Source: Candidatus Rifleibacteriota bacterium (GTDB lineage: Bacteria; Riflebacteria; Ozemobacteria; Ozemobacterales; Ozemobacteraceae). Taken from it: 57,972 nt of DNA. This document shows positions 9,920 through 18,653 of this stretch, in pieces. Location of the stretch: contig JAKQQP010000253.1 of assembly GCA_029564115.1 (NCBI GenBank), forward strand, positions 1-57,972. The letters run 5' to 3'. Made by a program: the position numbers and the translations under genes. Positions within the stretch are counted from its first letter, which is position 1; every line of letters starts with the position of its first letter. The notes under the pieces are model-generated. The model was not told where the DNA came from. It made no database searches and saw nothing but the letters and a program-made list of their open reading frames with translations.

Positions 9920-11968
9920 TTAAGAATTGGCCTTCTCGTCGAGAGAAACGGCAAAATAATCGAGCAGGTGGCTTAGAACACCACTGGTGCCACGTCGAGT
10001 GCTGTAAATCACTGGTATTTTCTCTTTTTCTGCGAGCGGTACAATTTCGCGCAGCAGAGTGTGCGATATCTGTCTGACTACAACCACAACGGCGTCGATT
10101 TTGCCGAGGCCGCTTCTCAGATCACGCAGGTTTTCGAAACCGCTGCGCCAGGTGATCAGAAGGTTGTGACGGGAAAGAACCCGTTCATATTCGGTGCCAA
10201 TGCGGTCTCCGCCTAAAATAAGTATGCGCTGCCCTGCGAATTGAAAATGCTGCCCGCAGCCTTCGCTTGTCGGGAACCCGCCACAAAAGCTACAGGCCTG
10301 CCCCTGTCGGCATTTTCTGGCCATGATGGTGCTCTGAGCCCGGTCGATACAAAGTGGCAGGTTGCAGTATGAGGCAACCGGCAGGCTGGCTCTAAGCCCG
10401 CTTAAAACCTGACGATAATCGCGACTGAATTTAAGACGCTGCTCTTTTTCGTGTTTGAAGCTGACTTTGAGTTTGCTGAGTTCACGACAGAACAGGTCAA
10501 AATCGAGCAGGTCGGCGTTGAAAAAGTCTTTCAGCTGTTTGAGCGCTGCAGATTGAACGACAAAATCTTTCTGGTTCTCGACCTTTAATAGTTCAAGATG
10601 ATAGATGCCCGCTTCCCGATGACTGGTTTCCGGCAGATAAATCGCTTTTACGGGTTTTTCGAGCAGTTGCGGCGAGACTTCGATGCAGACAGCAGGTTGC
10701 TCGTCGCTGTCTGAAACAAATCTGAATCCATCAGCTTCGGCTTTAACCCAGCCGAAGATTTCGCGGCGGTTTTCGGCTTCAAGAGATGTCAGCCGTAGTG
10801 GTTCGTTTTTTTCGTTCAAATGCAGCAGGGCAAATTCTTCATTAATAATTTTCGCAGAATTCACAATTGCTTCTGAGATTAGAAAGGTCTGACCCGTCAC
10901 CGATAGAAACAACCAGACGGTCGATCCGTCGGAAGCGACAACTTTCGTGATTAATTGCCCGGCAGCCAGACTGGCGGCAATTGTTTTTTCCTGTTCGAGT
11001 TCTTTGACGGTCGCCTGCAGCCTGGCAAGACGCCGCTGCTGCTCGTCATCACTGCGTATCTGTTGTTGCAACCCGGCTTTCTCGTTTTCGAGACGGGCAA
11101 TCGAATTATCGCGGTTCTGCAGAGCTTTTTGCAGGCCCTCAACCTGTTTTTTCAGGTTATCGCAGATGTTTTGCAGTTCATTGCAGCTATAAGTGTCGGG
11201 ACTGCTCGCCGGCGGCGCCTTCGAGGTGGTATCCCGGGCAATTTTCAGCTGCAACTCGAGGTTGCGGTTAAGATTTTGCAGCTCGGCAGCTAGAGCGTCA
11301 GCTTTTCGCATCTGTGATATGGTTTCTTCAAGCTTTCTGCTCAGCGCGGCAACTTCTTTTTCACGATTTTCGAGGTCTTTTTTCAGCTGGCGGTTATCGG
11401 TCTTAACTGTTTCAATGGCACTTTCGAGTTCGCGACTGCGCTTAACGGCTTTGGTTGCGATCTCAGCGGTTTCTTTCAGCTTTTTCTCGAGCTCGGGAGC
11501 TGCCTCTTTTGCCGCGCTGACAACTGCTTCCTGTAATTCGAGTTCAGGATGAGCCATAAAATATTGCTGATAAATCTTTTCGGCTCCGGCTCTAGGGTCG
11601 ATGCGCGACAGGATTTTGATTTTTACGGGCTTGCCAAATTGCCCGGCAATAAGCTTTTCGATGTTTTCGGGGCTTGCCGGGATACTCATAAAACCCATGG
11701 TTTTAGGGTTTTTTTCTACCCAGGTGAACAGAATGATCTTGCGCAGCGCCATATCATCGGCGGCGAATTCCATGACCTCACTTATCAGCGAGTTACGGTC
11801 GGTAATTTTGTGCCGGCGTATAAAACGCGCACATTTCAGCGCCAGCGGCTTATTTGGCAAAACCCAGTTGAGCAGGTCGGCATCGGCGGTATTGCGACAT
11901 AATTGCCCGAGAAAGTCGAGGTCTTCAAGAAGCCTGGCAAAGACTGGTGCCCAGTAATCTTCACCCAT
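9920..11968 (-). CDS. coiled-coil protein with Cys cluster and C-terminal DUF2325 domain
   Basis: A 682-residue protein. Residues about 1-150 are helical. About 150-350 is a strong coiled coil rich in Lys, Glu, Gln and Leu heptads. The region around 350-500 is mixed. A cysteine cluster follows at about 554-572 (CRQGQACSFC then a fourth Cys), suggesting a metal site. Residues about 582-675 match DUF2325 (ILILGGDRIGTEYERVL, DAVVVVVRQISH, IPVIYS), a small Rossmann-like domain of unknown role. No membrane segment. The start overlaps the mutS stop by eight bases, so translation is probably coupled to mutS and a DNA repair or DNA-binding role is a fair guess from context only. The architecture is not one I recognise. 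Confidence 0.75.
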   Translation of the reverse strand: MGEDYWAPVFARLLEDLDFLGQLCRNTADADLLNWVLPNKPLALKCARFIRRHKITDRNSLISEVMEFAADDMALRKIILFTWVEKNPKTMGFMSIPASPENIEKLIAGQFGKPVKIKILSRIDPRAGAEKIYQQYFMAHPELELQEAVVSAAKEAAPELEKKLKETAEIATKAVKRSRELESAIETVKTDNRQLKKDLENREKEVAALSRKLEETISQMRKADALAAELQNLNRNLELQLKIARDTTSKAPPASSPDTYSCNELQNICDNLKKQVEGLQKALQNRDNSIARLENEKAGLQQQIRSDDEQQRRLARLQATVKELEQEKTIAASLAAGQLITKVVASDGSTVWLFLSVTGQTFLISEAIVNSAKIINEEFALLHLNEKNEPLRLTSLEAENRREIFGWVKAEADGFRFVSDSDEQPAVCIEVSPQLLEKPVKAIYLPETSHREAGIYHLELLKVENQKDFVVQSAALKQLKDFFNADLLDFDLFCRELSKLKVSFKHEKEQRLKFSRDYRQVLSGLRASLPVASYCNLPLCIDRAQSTIMARKCRQGQACSFCGGFPTSEGCGQHFQFAGQRILILGGDRIGTEYERVLSRHNLLITWRSGFENLRDLRSGLGKIDAVVVVVRQISHTLLREIVPLAEKEKIPVIYSTRRGTSGVLSHLLDYFAVSLDEKANS

Positions 11969-14600
11969 TGGTCATTTCCTTGAGGCGGTTGAGTATGTTG
12001 AGGGCTTCAAGAGGGGTAACATTGTTGATGTCGATACGGGAAACTGCCTCAAGCACTTCGTTGCCCGGCGCGAAAAGGCTGAGCTGCTGTGGCTTGTGCT
12101 GACCTGTCGGAACGCGCAGCGATCTGGTGACCCGATCCAGTTCTTCCTGTTCGGTTTTTTCGAGCTCGAAAAGAATTTCGCGGGCCCGCTCGATGACTGT
12201 TTCAGGCAGGCCGGCGAGGCGGGCGACTTCTATTCCGTAAGACTTGCTTGCCGGGCCTTCATGGATAGCGTGCAGAAACACCATTTCACCGGTTTTTTCA
12301 TCGTGGCTGACGCCGACATTCAGGTTGAACACGCCTTTGTGAACGGTGTCGAGGTCTGTCAGCTCGTGATAATGGGTGGCAAAAAGGGTGCGCGCCCCGA
12401 GATGCAGGCTGACATGTTCGAGAATCGACCAGGCAAGTGAGAGGCCGTCAAAAGTGGAAGTGCCCCGGCCGATTTCATCGAGAATCAGCAGACTGCGGCC
12501 GCTGGCGTGCTTCAGAATCGCGGAGGCTTCCATCATTTCGACCATGAAGGTCGACTGCCCTCTTACCAGATTGTCTGATGCGCCAACTCGGGTGAATATG
12601 CGGTCAACCACACCTATTACAGCACTTGCCGCCGGGACAAATGAGCCAACCTGTGCCATCAAAACAATCAGAGCTGCCTGGCGCAGATAGGTCGATTTAC
12701 CGGCCATGTTCGGGCCGGTGATGATCGCCTGCCGGCGGGTTTCGTCAAGCAACAGATCGTTGGGGTGAAAGTCGCCGCTGTCGAGAAATTTTTCGACGAC
12801 CGGGTGGCGCCCGGCCTTGATGTCTATGAGGCTGCCATCATTGACGATCGGCCGGCAGAACTGGGCTTCACTGGCCAGTTTAGCCAGAGAACTGATGACA
12901 TCGGTGGTGGCCACAGCGGCGGCGTTGGCTTTGATCTGGGGGATATATTCGAGAGCTTTGTTTACAAGTTCTTCGTAAATGTCTTTTTCGATAGCTGTCG
13001 ACTTTTCGCTGGCAGTAAAAATTTTGTTTTCATAATCTTTGAGTTCTGCTGTTATGAAACGCTCACCGGTGGTCAGAGTCTGTTTGCGAACATAGTTTTC
13101 TGGTGCCTGGTCGGCGAGGCTTTTTGAAATCTCGATGAAATAACCAAACACACTGTTTTTCCGGACCTTAAGAGTTTTTATGCCGGTGCGCTGTCGTTCT
13201 TGTTCTTCAAAGTGGCGCAGCCATTCGTCGCCATCGCGCAGCAGCCCGCGCAATTCATCGAGTTCGGGATTGATACCTGGTTTTATGACGTTACCGTCAG
13301 CGAGGACCGGCGGCAGTTCGTCGAGCAGATGCCCATCGATTATTTCGGTGAGCTGTTGCAGAGGTTTGAAACTTTCGGCGAGGGCGTTTTGCCCGGCTTC
13401 TTTCAACAGTTCGAGCAGGGCGGGCACCCGGCTGAGCCCGGTGCTGAGAGCCTGCATGTCGCGAGGGTTGCGGCTGCCAAGCGAAATTTTGCTCAAGGTG
13501 CGTTCCAGGTCGGGTATGCCTTTTAACAGCTCTCTGGTTTCGGCGAGCAGCAGGGCGTCGGTTGTAAAACGCTCCACCATGTCGAGACGCCGATTAATGG
13601 TTTCAGGGTCGATGAGTGGCTTTAAGAGCCATTTTTTCAGGAGGCGGGCGCCCATACTGGTGCGGGTGCGGTTGAGTACGTCGAACAAGGTGCCGCCAAG
13701 ATTCTGGTTGCGCCCGTTTGGCAGCAGTTCGAGGTTGCCAAGAGTCGCCTCGTCGAGGACCATGCCGTCACCGAGTCGGTATTCCCGGGGCAGGCCGAGA
13801 TGGTTCAACGAGCAACGCTGAGTATCGAGCAAGTGGTCGGCCAGTATTCCGAGAGTTTTGAGCGTCAGCTGGGGCAGGGCAAGAAATCTGGCTTTGTGCT
13901 CTGCGGGATAAAGGTTGCAGAGTGTCGCAACAGCTTCTGATTCAGAAATTTTAGCGGCGTGTATCTCGGCTTTCAGATGCTGCCAGGGTGGCCGGGTGGG
14001 CAGGGTGCCGCTCTGGTCACTCAAAAAGAGTATTTCGCGGGGCATGAGCCTTGTGAATTCTTCGGGGAGCATGTTCATCTCGACCTGATCACCGGTCGAG
14101 ACGATGACTTCGCCAGTGCTCAGCTCTACGGCGGCCAGACAGAAGCGCTCGTTACTCTGCCCGTAAGCGGCCAGGTAGTTATTTGAGTTCTCTTCGAGCA
14201 TCGAAGGGTCGGTGACTGTGCCGGGAGTGATAATGCGCACCACTTCACGTTTTACCAGCCCCTTGGCTTTTTTGGGGTCTTCTACCTGTTCGCAGATGGC
14301 GACCGTAAAACCGCGCTGTACGAGCTTGGCGATATAACCGTCGATGCTGTGATATGGCACGCCGGCCAGCGGCACCGGGTTGCCGCTGCTTTTGCCGCGG
14401 GCTGTGAGCGTTATCTGCAGTTCACGAGCTACAAGAACCGCATCTTCGAAAAAAGTTTCATAAAAGTCGCCGCAACGAAAAAGCAATACAGCATCGGGAT
14501 TTTCGGTTTTGATGTCTTTGTATTGCTGCATTAACGGGGTGAGACCCGCTTCTGAATTTTGTCTGGTTTCAACGTCAGTATTCAAGGCTGTTGTTTCCAT
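11961..14600 (-). CDS. mutS: DNA mismatch repair protein MutS
   Basis: 879 residues, the usual length for bacterial MutS. The N-terminal mismatch-reading domain has the Phe-x-Glu motif (GDFYETF, Phe46 and Glu48), which separates it from MutS2. The clamp and lever domains fill the middle. The ATPase domain has Walker A GPNMAGKST near residue 630, then the Walker B region LLILDEIGRGTSTFDGLSLA and the ATHYHEL segment. The tail carries a short linker and a C-terminal segment (VTPLEALNILNRLKEM) typical of the dimer/tetramer helix. MutS binds mispaired bases and recruits MutL, which is not in the window. The gene follows ruvB by 38 bases and overlaps the DUF2325 gene. Confidence 0.97.
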   Translation of the reverse strand: METTALNTDVETRQNSEAGLTPLMQQYKDIKTENPDAVLLFRCGDFYETFFEDAVLVARELQITLTARGKSSGNPVPLAGVPYHSIDGYIAKLVQRGFTVAICEQVEDPKKAKGLVKREVVRIITPGTVTDPSMLEENSNNYLAAYGQSNERFCLAAVELSTGEVIVSTGDQVEMNMLPEEFTRLMPREILFLSDQSGTLPTRPPWQHLKAEIHAAKISESEAVATLCNLYPAEHKARFLALPQLTLKTLGILADHLLDTQRCSLNHLGLPREYRLGDGMVLDEATLGNLELLPNGRNQNLGGTLFDVLNRTRTSMGARLLKKWLLKPLIDPETINRRLDMVERFTTDALLLAETRELLKGIPDLERTLSKISLGSRNPRDMQALSTGLSRVPALLELLKEAGQNALAESFKPLQQLTEIIDGHLLDELPPVLADGNVIKPGINPELDELRGLLRDGDEWLRHFEEQERQRTGIKTLKVRKNSVFGYFIEISKSLADQAPENYVRKQTLTTGERFITAELKDYENKIFTASEKSTAIEKDIYEELVNKALEYIPQIKANAAAVATTDVISSLAKLASEAQFCRPIVNDGSLIDIKAGRHPVVEKFLDSGDFHPNDLLLDETRRQAIITGPNMAGKSTYLRQAALIVLMAQVGSFVPAASAVIGVVDRIFTRVGASDNLVRGQSTFMVEMMEASAILKHASGRSLLILDEIGRGTSTFDGLSLAWSILEHVSLHLGARTLFATHYHELTDLDTVHKGVFNLNVGVSHDEKTGEMVFLHAIHEGPASKSYGIEVARLAGLPETVIERAREILFELEKTEQEELDRVTRSLRVPTGQHKPQQLSLFAPGNEVLEAVSRIDINNVTPLEALNILNRLKEMTNG

Positions 14601-14638
14601 TTGATTTCTGCCCGATTGCAGATTGGTCTCAGAATGAC

Positions 14639-15745
14639 TTAATCGTCGAACCGCAGCTGATTCTGTGTTGCCGTTGGTTCGGGAGCCTTCATGCCCATGT
14701 ATTCCCAGGCGGCGCGGGTTGCAACACGCCCCCGACTGGTGCGGGCAATGAAACCGATCTGAATCAGGAAACTTTCATAAACGTCGTAAATGGTGTCCGC
14801 TTCTTCACCAACTGATACCGCCAGGGTATCGAGGCTGACCGGTCCGCCATCAAAGCGTCTGAGCAAAATATCGAGAATTTTTCGGTCGATGTAGTCAAGG
14901 CCCATGCGATCTACCTGCAACATCTGCATACCGGTTTCAACTGTAGTCATGTCCACGGCATTGCGCCTGTTGACCTGTGCCACATCCCGCATGCGCTTGA
15001 ACATGCGGATTGCCACGCGCGGAGTACCCCTGGCTCTTCTGGCGATTTCGCCGGCCGCTTCGCGCACTACCGGAAACTGAAGTTTTGCCGCAACCGATTC
15101 GATCAGGTTGGTCAGCTCTTCGTTGGTGTAATAGTCGATGCGGGAAACTACACCAAACCTGGTGCGCAACGGCGCTGAAACGTCGCCTTCGCGAGTGGTT
15201 GCCCCAACCAGGGTAAAAGGCTGCACTTTCATGCGCAGGCTGCGCGCTGTCGGCCCTTTTCCGATCAGAACATCGAAGTGGTAGTCTTCCATGGCCGGGT
15301 AAAGCACTTCTTCGACATTTTTGCTGAGACGATGAATCTCGTCGATAAACAATACGTCTCCCTGTCTGAGACCGGTTAAAAGCGCCGCGACGTCGCCGGC
15401 CCGATTAAGAATGGGGCCAGAAGTTATACGGATCTGCCCACCCATTTCGGCAGCGATGACATTGGCCAGAGTGGTCTTGCCAAGACCCGGCGGGCCCAGC
15501 AACAGTGTGTGGTCGAGTGGTTCTCCGCGTTCGCGGGCTGCAGCTATGAAAACGCGCAGTTTTTCGACTATGGCCGATTGGCCGATGAATTCATTGAACC
15601 TGCGTGGGCGCAGGCTTGGCAGCAGAATTTCTTCGTCGCCGGGCTGCGGAGTGCGGGCCAGAATCGAAATATCTTCGATTTCATCGACCAGACCGTCTTC
15701 AGCAATAAGTTCTTCTGCTTCTTCGCGCAAATTTTTCTTTCGCAT
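14639..15745 (-). CDS. ruvB: Holliday junction branch migration ATPase RuvB
   Basis: 368 residues. The N-terminal lead of about 40 residues is acidic and longer than in E. coli. Then comes the RuvB core: LRPRRFNEFIGQ, Walker A GPPGLGKT at residues 84-91, Walker B VLFIDEIHRL, the ATTREGDVSAPLRTRFG sensor/arginine-finger region, and a C-terminal winged helix (LDYIDRKILDILLRRF, GGPVSLDTLA). It forms hexameric rings that pump DNA through RuvA-bound four-way junctions. Encoded 228 bases downstream of ruvA; a family B repeat sits in that gap. Confidence 0.97.
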   Translation of the reverse strand: MRKKNLREEAEELIAEDGLVDEIEDISILARTPQPGDEEILLPSLRPRRFNEFIGQSAIVEKLRVFIAAARERGEPLDHTLLLGPPGLGKTTLANVIAAEMGGQIRITSGPILNRAGDVAALLTGLRQGDVLFIDEIHRLSKNVEEVLYPAMEDYHFDVLIGKGPTARSLRMKVQPFTLVGATTREGDVSAPLRTRFGVVSRIDYYTNEELTNLIESVAAKLQFPVVREAAGEIARRARGTPRVAIRMFKRMRDVAQVNRRNAVDMTTVETGMQMLQVDRMGLDYIDRKILDILLRRFDGGPVSLDTLAVSVGEEADTIYDVYESFLIQIGFIARTSRGRVATRAAWEYMGMKAPEPTATQNQLRFDD

Positions 15746-15808
15746 TTAATTATCTTCAAAAATCATATTCAGAGCCCAGACATGATAACAGAAAGCCCAT
15801 GATAAATG

Positions 15809-15840
15809 CTACCCCTATTGGATAGTGGATAGAGGGGTAG
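15809..15840. repeat. inverted repeat with GGATAGT heptads between ruvA and ruvB
   Basis: CTACCCCT (15809-15816) and AGGGGTAG (15833-15840) flank two reversed heptads (GGATAGT, GGATAGA) of family B. Just downstream, 15857-15866 (TCATCGCGAG) looks like the start of a decayed family A copy. Confidence 0.6.
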
Positions 15841-15973
15841 AAGAAAGGATGCTGTCATCGCGAGCTCATTGAAACAATGCTGGCTGCTCACATTCGTGGG
15901 TTATTTCCCTGCCATGAGCAGTGACAACAAACGCCGGCTGGCCTGCTGTTCAGCCACTATCTGCTATTTGCTG

Positions 15974-16591
15974 TTATCTATTGCTGATGAAGCTTCGCAG
16001 AACTGTTTCGATTATTTCTTCTATTGAAGCATCTGCTTTGAAGTTGCCTGCAACCTTTTTCAGGCACTGGCTGATTTCTTTGCTTGTATAACCAAGATTT
16101 TCGAGGGCTTCTCTGACATCATCTTCAAATGGGATCCTGGTGGTGTCAGTTTCGCTTTCGGCTGTGGAGGCGACGGCACCTATGCCCAGTTTGGCAATTG
16201 AATCTTTCAATTCTACTACCAGGCGCGAAGCAAGTTTGGGCCCGACGCCTTTGAGCGAAGTGAGTCGCCTGACATCCTCTGAAAGGATCATCGAAGCAAG
16301 ATCTTCGGGGGTAGTTGCTGACATGATGTTGAGCGCAAGTTTTGGCCCGACTTTGTTGACCTGATTGAGCACTCTGAACAGCTGGCGCTCGTTTTCGCTG
16401 GCAAAACCGAAAAGCTGCGGGCCTTCTTCGCGCCAGTGAAGATGGCAGAGCAACTGAACCTGCAGGCCCTTTTCCGGCAGTTGTCGGCTGGTGGAAAAGG
16501 GGACGAGGATTTCGAGACCGAGCCCACGCTGGTCGATGACGACGCGGTGTGGCTGTTTGCTTTGCAGAATGCCGTTAACAAATTCAATCAT
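15974..16591 (-). CDS. ruvA: Holliday junction DNA-binding protein RuvA
   Basis: 205 residues with the three RuvA domains: an OB-fold (MIEFVNGILQSKQPHRVVID, residues 1-65), tandem helix-hairpin-helix motifs (LNQVNKVGPKLALNIMS and LTSLKGVGPKLASRLVVEL) and, after an acidic linker, a C-terminal UBA-like domain (DDVREALENLGYTSKEI) that contacts RuvB. The tetramer holds the four-way junction for RuvB. AGGA sits seven bases before the ATG. The usual partner nuclease gene ruvC is not between yebC and ruvA as it is in many genomes. Confidence 0.95.
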   Translation of the reverse strand: MIEFVNGILQSKQPHRVVIDQRGLGLEILVPFSTSRQLPEKGLQVQLLCHLHWREEGPQLFGFASENERQLFRVLNQVNKVGPKLALNIMSATTPEDLASMILSEDVRRLTSLKGVGPKLASRLVVELKDSIAKLGIGAVASTAESETDTTRIPFEDDVREALENLGYTSKEISQCLKKVAGNFKADASIEEIIETVLRSFISNR

Positions 16592-16615
16592 GATGTTTCC
16601 TGCTTAAATAAAGAA

Positions 16616-16675
16616 GCCACACCGGGCCGGGCATGACAAAATTTTGTTAGTGCCGTTGCAGCCGGCCCGTGTGGC
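16616..16675 (-). terminator. large hairpin between yebC and ruvA (terminator or attenuator)
   Basis: Arms of 13-14 bases (CCACACCGGGCCGG at 16617-16630, CCGGCCCGTGTGG at 16662-16674, one bulged base) enclose a loop that itself contains ACAAAATTTTGT. On the minus strand the hairpin is followed by a T-rich stretch (TTCTTTATTTA). It could partly stop transcripts from the yebC promoter before ruvA. Confidence 0.5.
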
Positions 16676-16701
16676 CTCGATGCATGAAGATTGTGGTGGG
16701 C

Positions 16702-17466
16702 TCAGCTTGCGCCGAGAGCCATTTCCATGTCTTCGTCAGAAATTTCGTAGTTGTAATAAACGTCCTGGACGTCGTCATGCTCTTCGAGAGCGTCGACGAG
16801 TTTGAGAACTTTGGCGACGTCGGCCCCGGTTACTTTTACGGTGGTCTTGGGAACGGCCATGATCTTGGCTTCTTCAACCTTCAGGCCTTTTTCGTCGAGC
16901 ACCTGACGAACGGCGAAGAAATCGGAGGGGCCGCTGTAAATTTCGAAACCGTCGTCGAGGGTTTTGAGGTCTTCAGCTCCGGCTTCGAGAACGATATCCA
17001 TCATCGATTCTTCGGTTGCGCCGGCATTGCCTTCGAGTGGCAAATAAAAGTAACCCTTGGTATCGAACATGAACGAAACACAGCCAGGCACGCCCATGTT
17101 GCCGCCGTTTTTGCTGTAAATCTTGTTGACTTCAGATACGGTGCGATTGGTGTTGTCGGTCAGACATCTGGCCATCACAGCGACTCCGCCGGGAGCATAA
17201 CCTTCGTATGTTACTTCTTCGTAGTTTACGCCTTCGAGTTCGCCCGTGCCTTTTTTGATGGCCCGTTCAATATTGTCTTTCGGCATATTGCAATCTTTGG
17301 CAGAAGTCAGAGCAGTGCGCAGTCTTGGGTTGCTGGAAGGATCCCCGCCGCCCATACGCGCTGCTATGGTGATTTCTTTGATGATCTTGGTGAACTGGCG
17401 ACCTCTGATCGCGTCTACTTTGGCCTTTACGTGTTTTACCTTGGCCCACTTATTATGACCTGACAT
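16702..17466 (-). CDS. yebC: YebC/PmpR family transcription or translation regulator
   Basis: 254 residues covering the whole YebC/PmpR family: MSGHNKWAKVKHVKAKVDA at the N-terminus, the RGRQFTKIIKEITIAAR segment, NPRLRTALTSAKDCNMPKDN and the GGVAVMARCLTDNTNRTVSEV core. Family members have been described as DNA-binding regulators and, more recently, as factors that help ribosomes at proline-rich stretches. I start at the ATG 17466 because the family begins MSGHNKW and TTGGAGGG lies directly upstream; an upstream in-frame TTG overlaps that site. It is the first gene of the yebC-ruvA-ruvB cluster, behind a clear promoter at 17497-17526. Confidence 0.95.
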   Translation of the reverse strand: MSGHNKWAKVKHVKAKVDAIRGRQFTKIIKEITIAARMGGGDPSSNPRLRTALTSAKDCNMPKDNIERAIKKGTGELEGVNYEEVTYEGYAPGGVAVMARCLTDNTNRTVSEVNKIYSKNGGNMGVPGCVSFMFDTKGYFYLPLEGNAGATEESMMDIVLEAGAEDLKTLDDGFEIYSGPSDFFAVRQVLDEKGLKVEEAKIMAVPKTTVKVTGADVAKVLKLVDALEEHDDVQDVYYNYEISDEDMEMALGAS

Positions 17467-17496
17467 TATACCCTCCAAGTTTGGGAAGTGTGGATC

Positions 17497-17526
17497 ATTA
17501 TAACATACACATCAACCCAAGAGCAA
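17497..17526 (-). promoter_or_regulatory. sigma-70-type promoter for yebC
   Basis: On the minus strand TTGCTC (17526-17521), an 18-base spacer and a perfect TATAAT (17502-17497), 30 bases before the yebC ATG. The -10 box is exact; the -35 matches three of six. Confidence 0.6.
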
Positions 17527-17577
17527 TGTACAGAAAATCTGCCGTTCAATGAGACGATAGTGCTATTTGCCCGCGAA

Positions 17578-17608
17578 TTTAAAGCAGACTGAAATTACCT
17601 GCTTTAAA
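17578..17608. other. perfect 10-bp inverted repeat upstream of yebC
   Basis: TTTAAAGCAG (17578-17587) and CTGCTTTAAA (17599-17608) with an 11-base gap. It lies about 50 bases upstream of the yebC promoter -35 box. It has no T run, so an operator or small hairpin is as likely as a terminator. Confidence 0.4.
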
Positions 17609-17693
17609 CTGAGTTACTTCTGTCGCCCTTCTCTTGTTCCATGCTTCTTTTCTGACGAGCTTGCATGGTCGCGGCCACCAGTTTCCTCTTTAG

Positions 17694-17719
17694 CTATCCA
17701 CTAACCACTAACCACTATT
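17694..17719. repeat. family B heptads abutting flavoprotein stop codon
   Basis: A run of TATCCAC/TAACCAC heptads ends right at the stop codon (17720-17722) of the minus-strand flavoprotein gene. Confidence 0.7.
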
Positions 17720-18427
17720 CTATGGTTCCTGAATGATCACTACGCCACGATGTTCGGCTTCTTCGCGGGCGACGTCGGTGATGACTGCATTGTGGGGCAC
17801 GCGCAATGGTTCGAGAGATTCAGAGGCGCTGATGATGTCGTCGCGGGTTATAAAGACACGCCCGCCAGAGATGGGCTGTCGCGCTGCTGCTGCCTTTGCC
17901 CGGATCATTCTGGTAGCTGTCATGGTTATGGTTTCGGGTGAGAAGCCACTGATAGTACCACTGGTTACGGTTTGCCAGTGCCGGCGATAAATTTTGACCA
18001 GATGAGGGTTCATCGAGGTTTTTTCGTCTGGCAGACAGCTTTCTGAAAGCAGAATCGGCTTGCCAAGTTCAGCAAAACGATAAAGAATTTCTGCCGGAAA
18101 AGAATCGCGCAAACCCAGCGCAAATTTAGCAAGAGTGTTGAGGCTCAGCGGGTTTGCGATCAGCAGGTCGTAGCTGTTCAATTTTAAAGTGAGGCTCTCG
18201 CAGTCAGGAGCCGCAAAAACTCTGCCGGCAAAGGCAAGCTTTCGCAGCCAGCCATGCTGTTGTGCTGAAAGAGAAACAGCGTAGTCCGGCCTGGAAAAGA
18301 GCGGCGGCAGTTCGAGTTCCATGGCGGAAACGGCTGCTTCCGGCTTCTCTGGGAGGCAGAAAAGCACCAGCGGCTTCAATGTTTGCGGCAGTGGTTTACT
18401 CGAATTTTGCATATTCGTCATCACCAT
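17720..18427 (-). CDS. flavoprotein-like protein (PF02441-type fold) with microcompartment-type tail
   Basis: A 235-residue protein. Residues about 85-135 (YDLLIANPLSLNTLAKFALG, then GKPILLSES) resemble the FMN-binding flavoprotein fold of the UbiX/Dfp group, in which a Pro-Leu-Ser/Thr loop contacts the cofactor. The end (residues about 190-235: VFITRDDIISASE, LRVPHNAVITDVAREEAEHR) resembles the tail found in some ethanolamine/propanediol microcompartment proteins. No microcompartment genes are in the window. The start is uncertain: in-frame ATGs lie at 18427, 18421 and 18412, none with a strong ribosome site. Stands alone between yebC and the divergent dapA operon. Fold call moderate, substrate unknown. 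Confidence 0.6.
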   Translation of the reverse strand: MVMTNMQNSSKPLPQTLKPLVLFCLPEKPEAAVSAMELELPPLFSRPDYAVSLSAQQHGWLRKLAFAGRVFAAPDCESLTLKLNSYDLLIANPLSLNTLAKFALGLRDSFPAEILYRFAELGKPILLSESCLPDEKTSMNPHLVKIYRRHWQTVTSGTISGFSPETITMTATRMIRAKAAAARQPISGGRVFITRDDIISASESLEPLRVPHNAVITDVAREEAEHRGVVIIQEP

Positions 18428-18653
18428 ACAACTTGTCTATCGGCAAAGTCAATTATTTGCTGACCATACAGGGCAAATGTCTGTTAATTATTTAAAAATG
18501 CTGGTTTTGGCAGGTCAGACACCTTCTTAGAGTGCTTTTTGGCCGCGTGCCGGTAAATGATGGCAGGGTTTGATAAAAAACGCTTCTTTTGTGGTGAATT
18601 TTGCGTTAACTGATGTTATATTTGCATATAAACACAATGACACGGGGGAAAAA

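Noticed and set aside
16669..17463. 264-codon plus-strand open frame opposite yebC
   Set aside because: Antisense shadow of a clear YebC gene; its protein has no recognisable domain.
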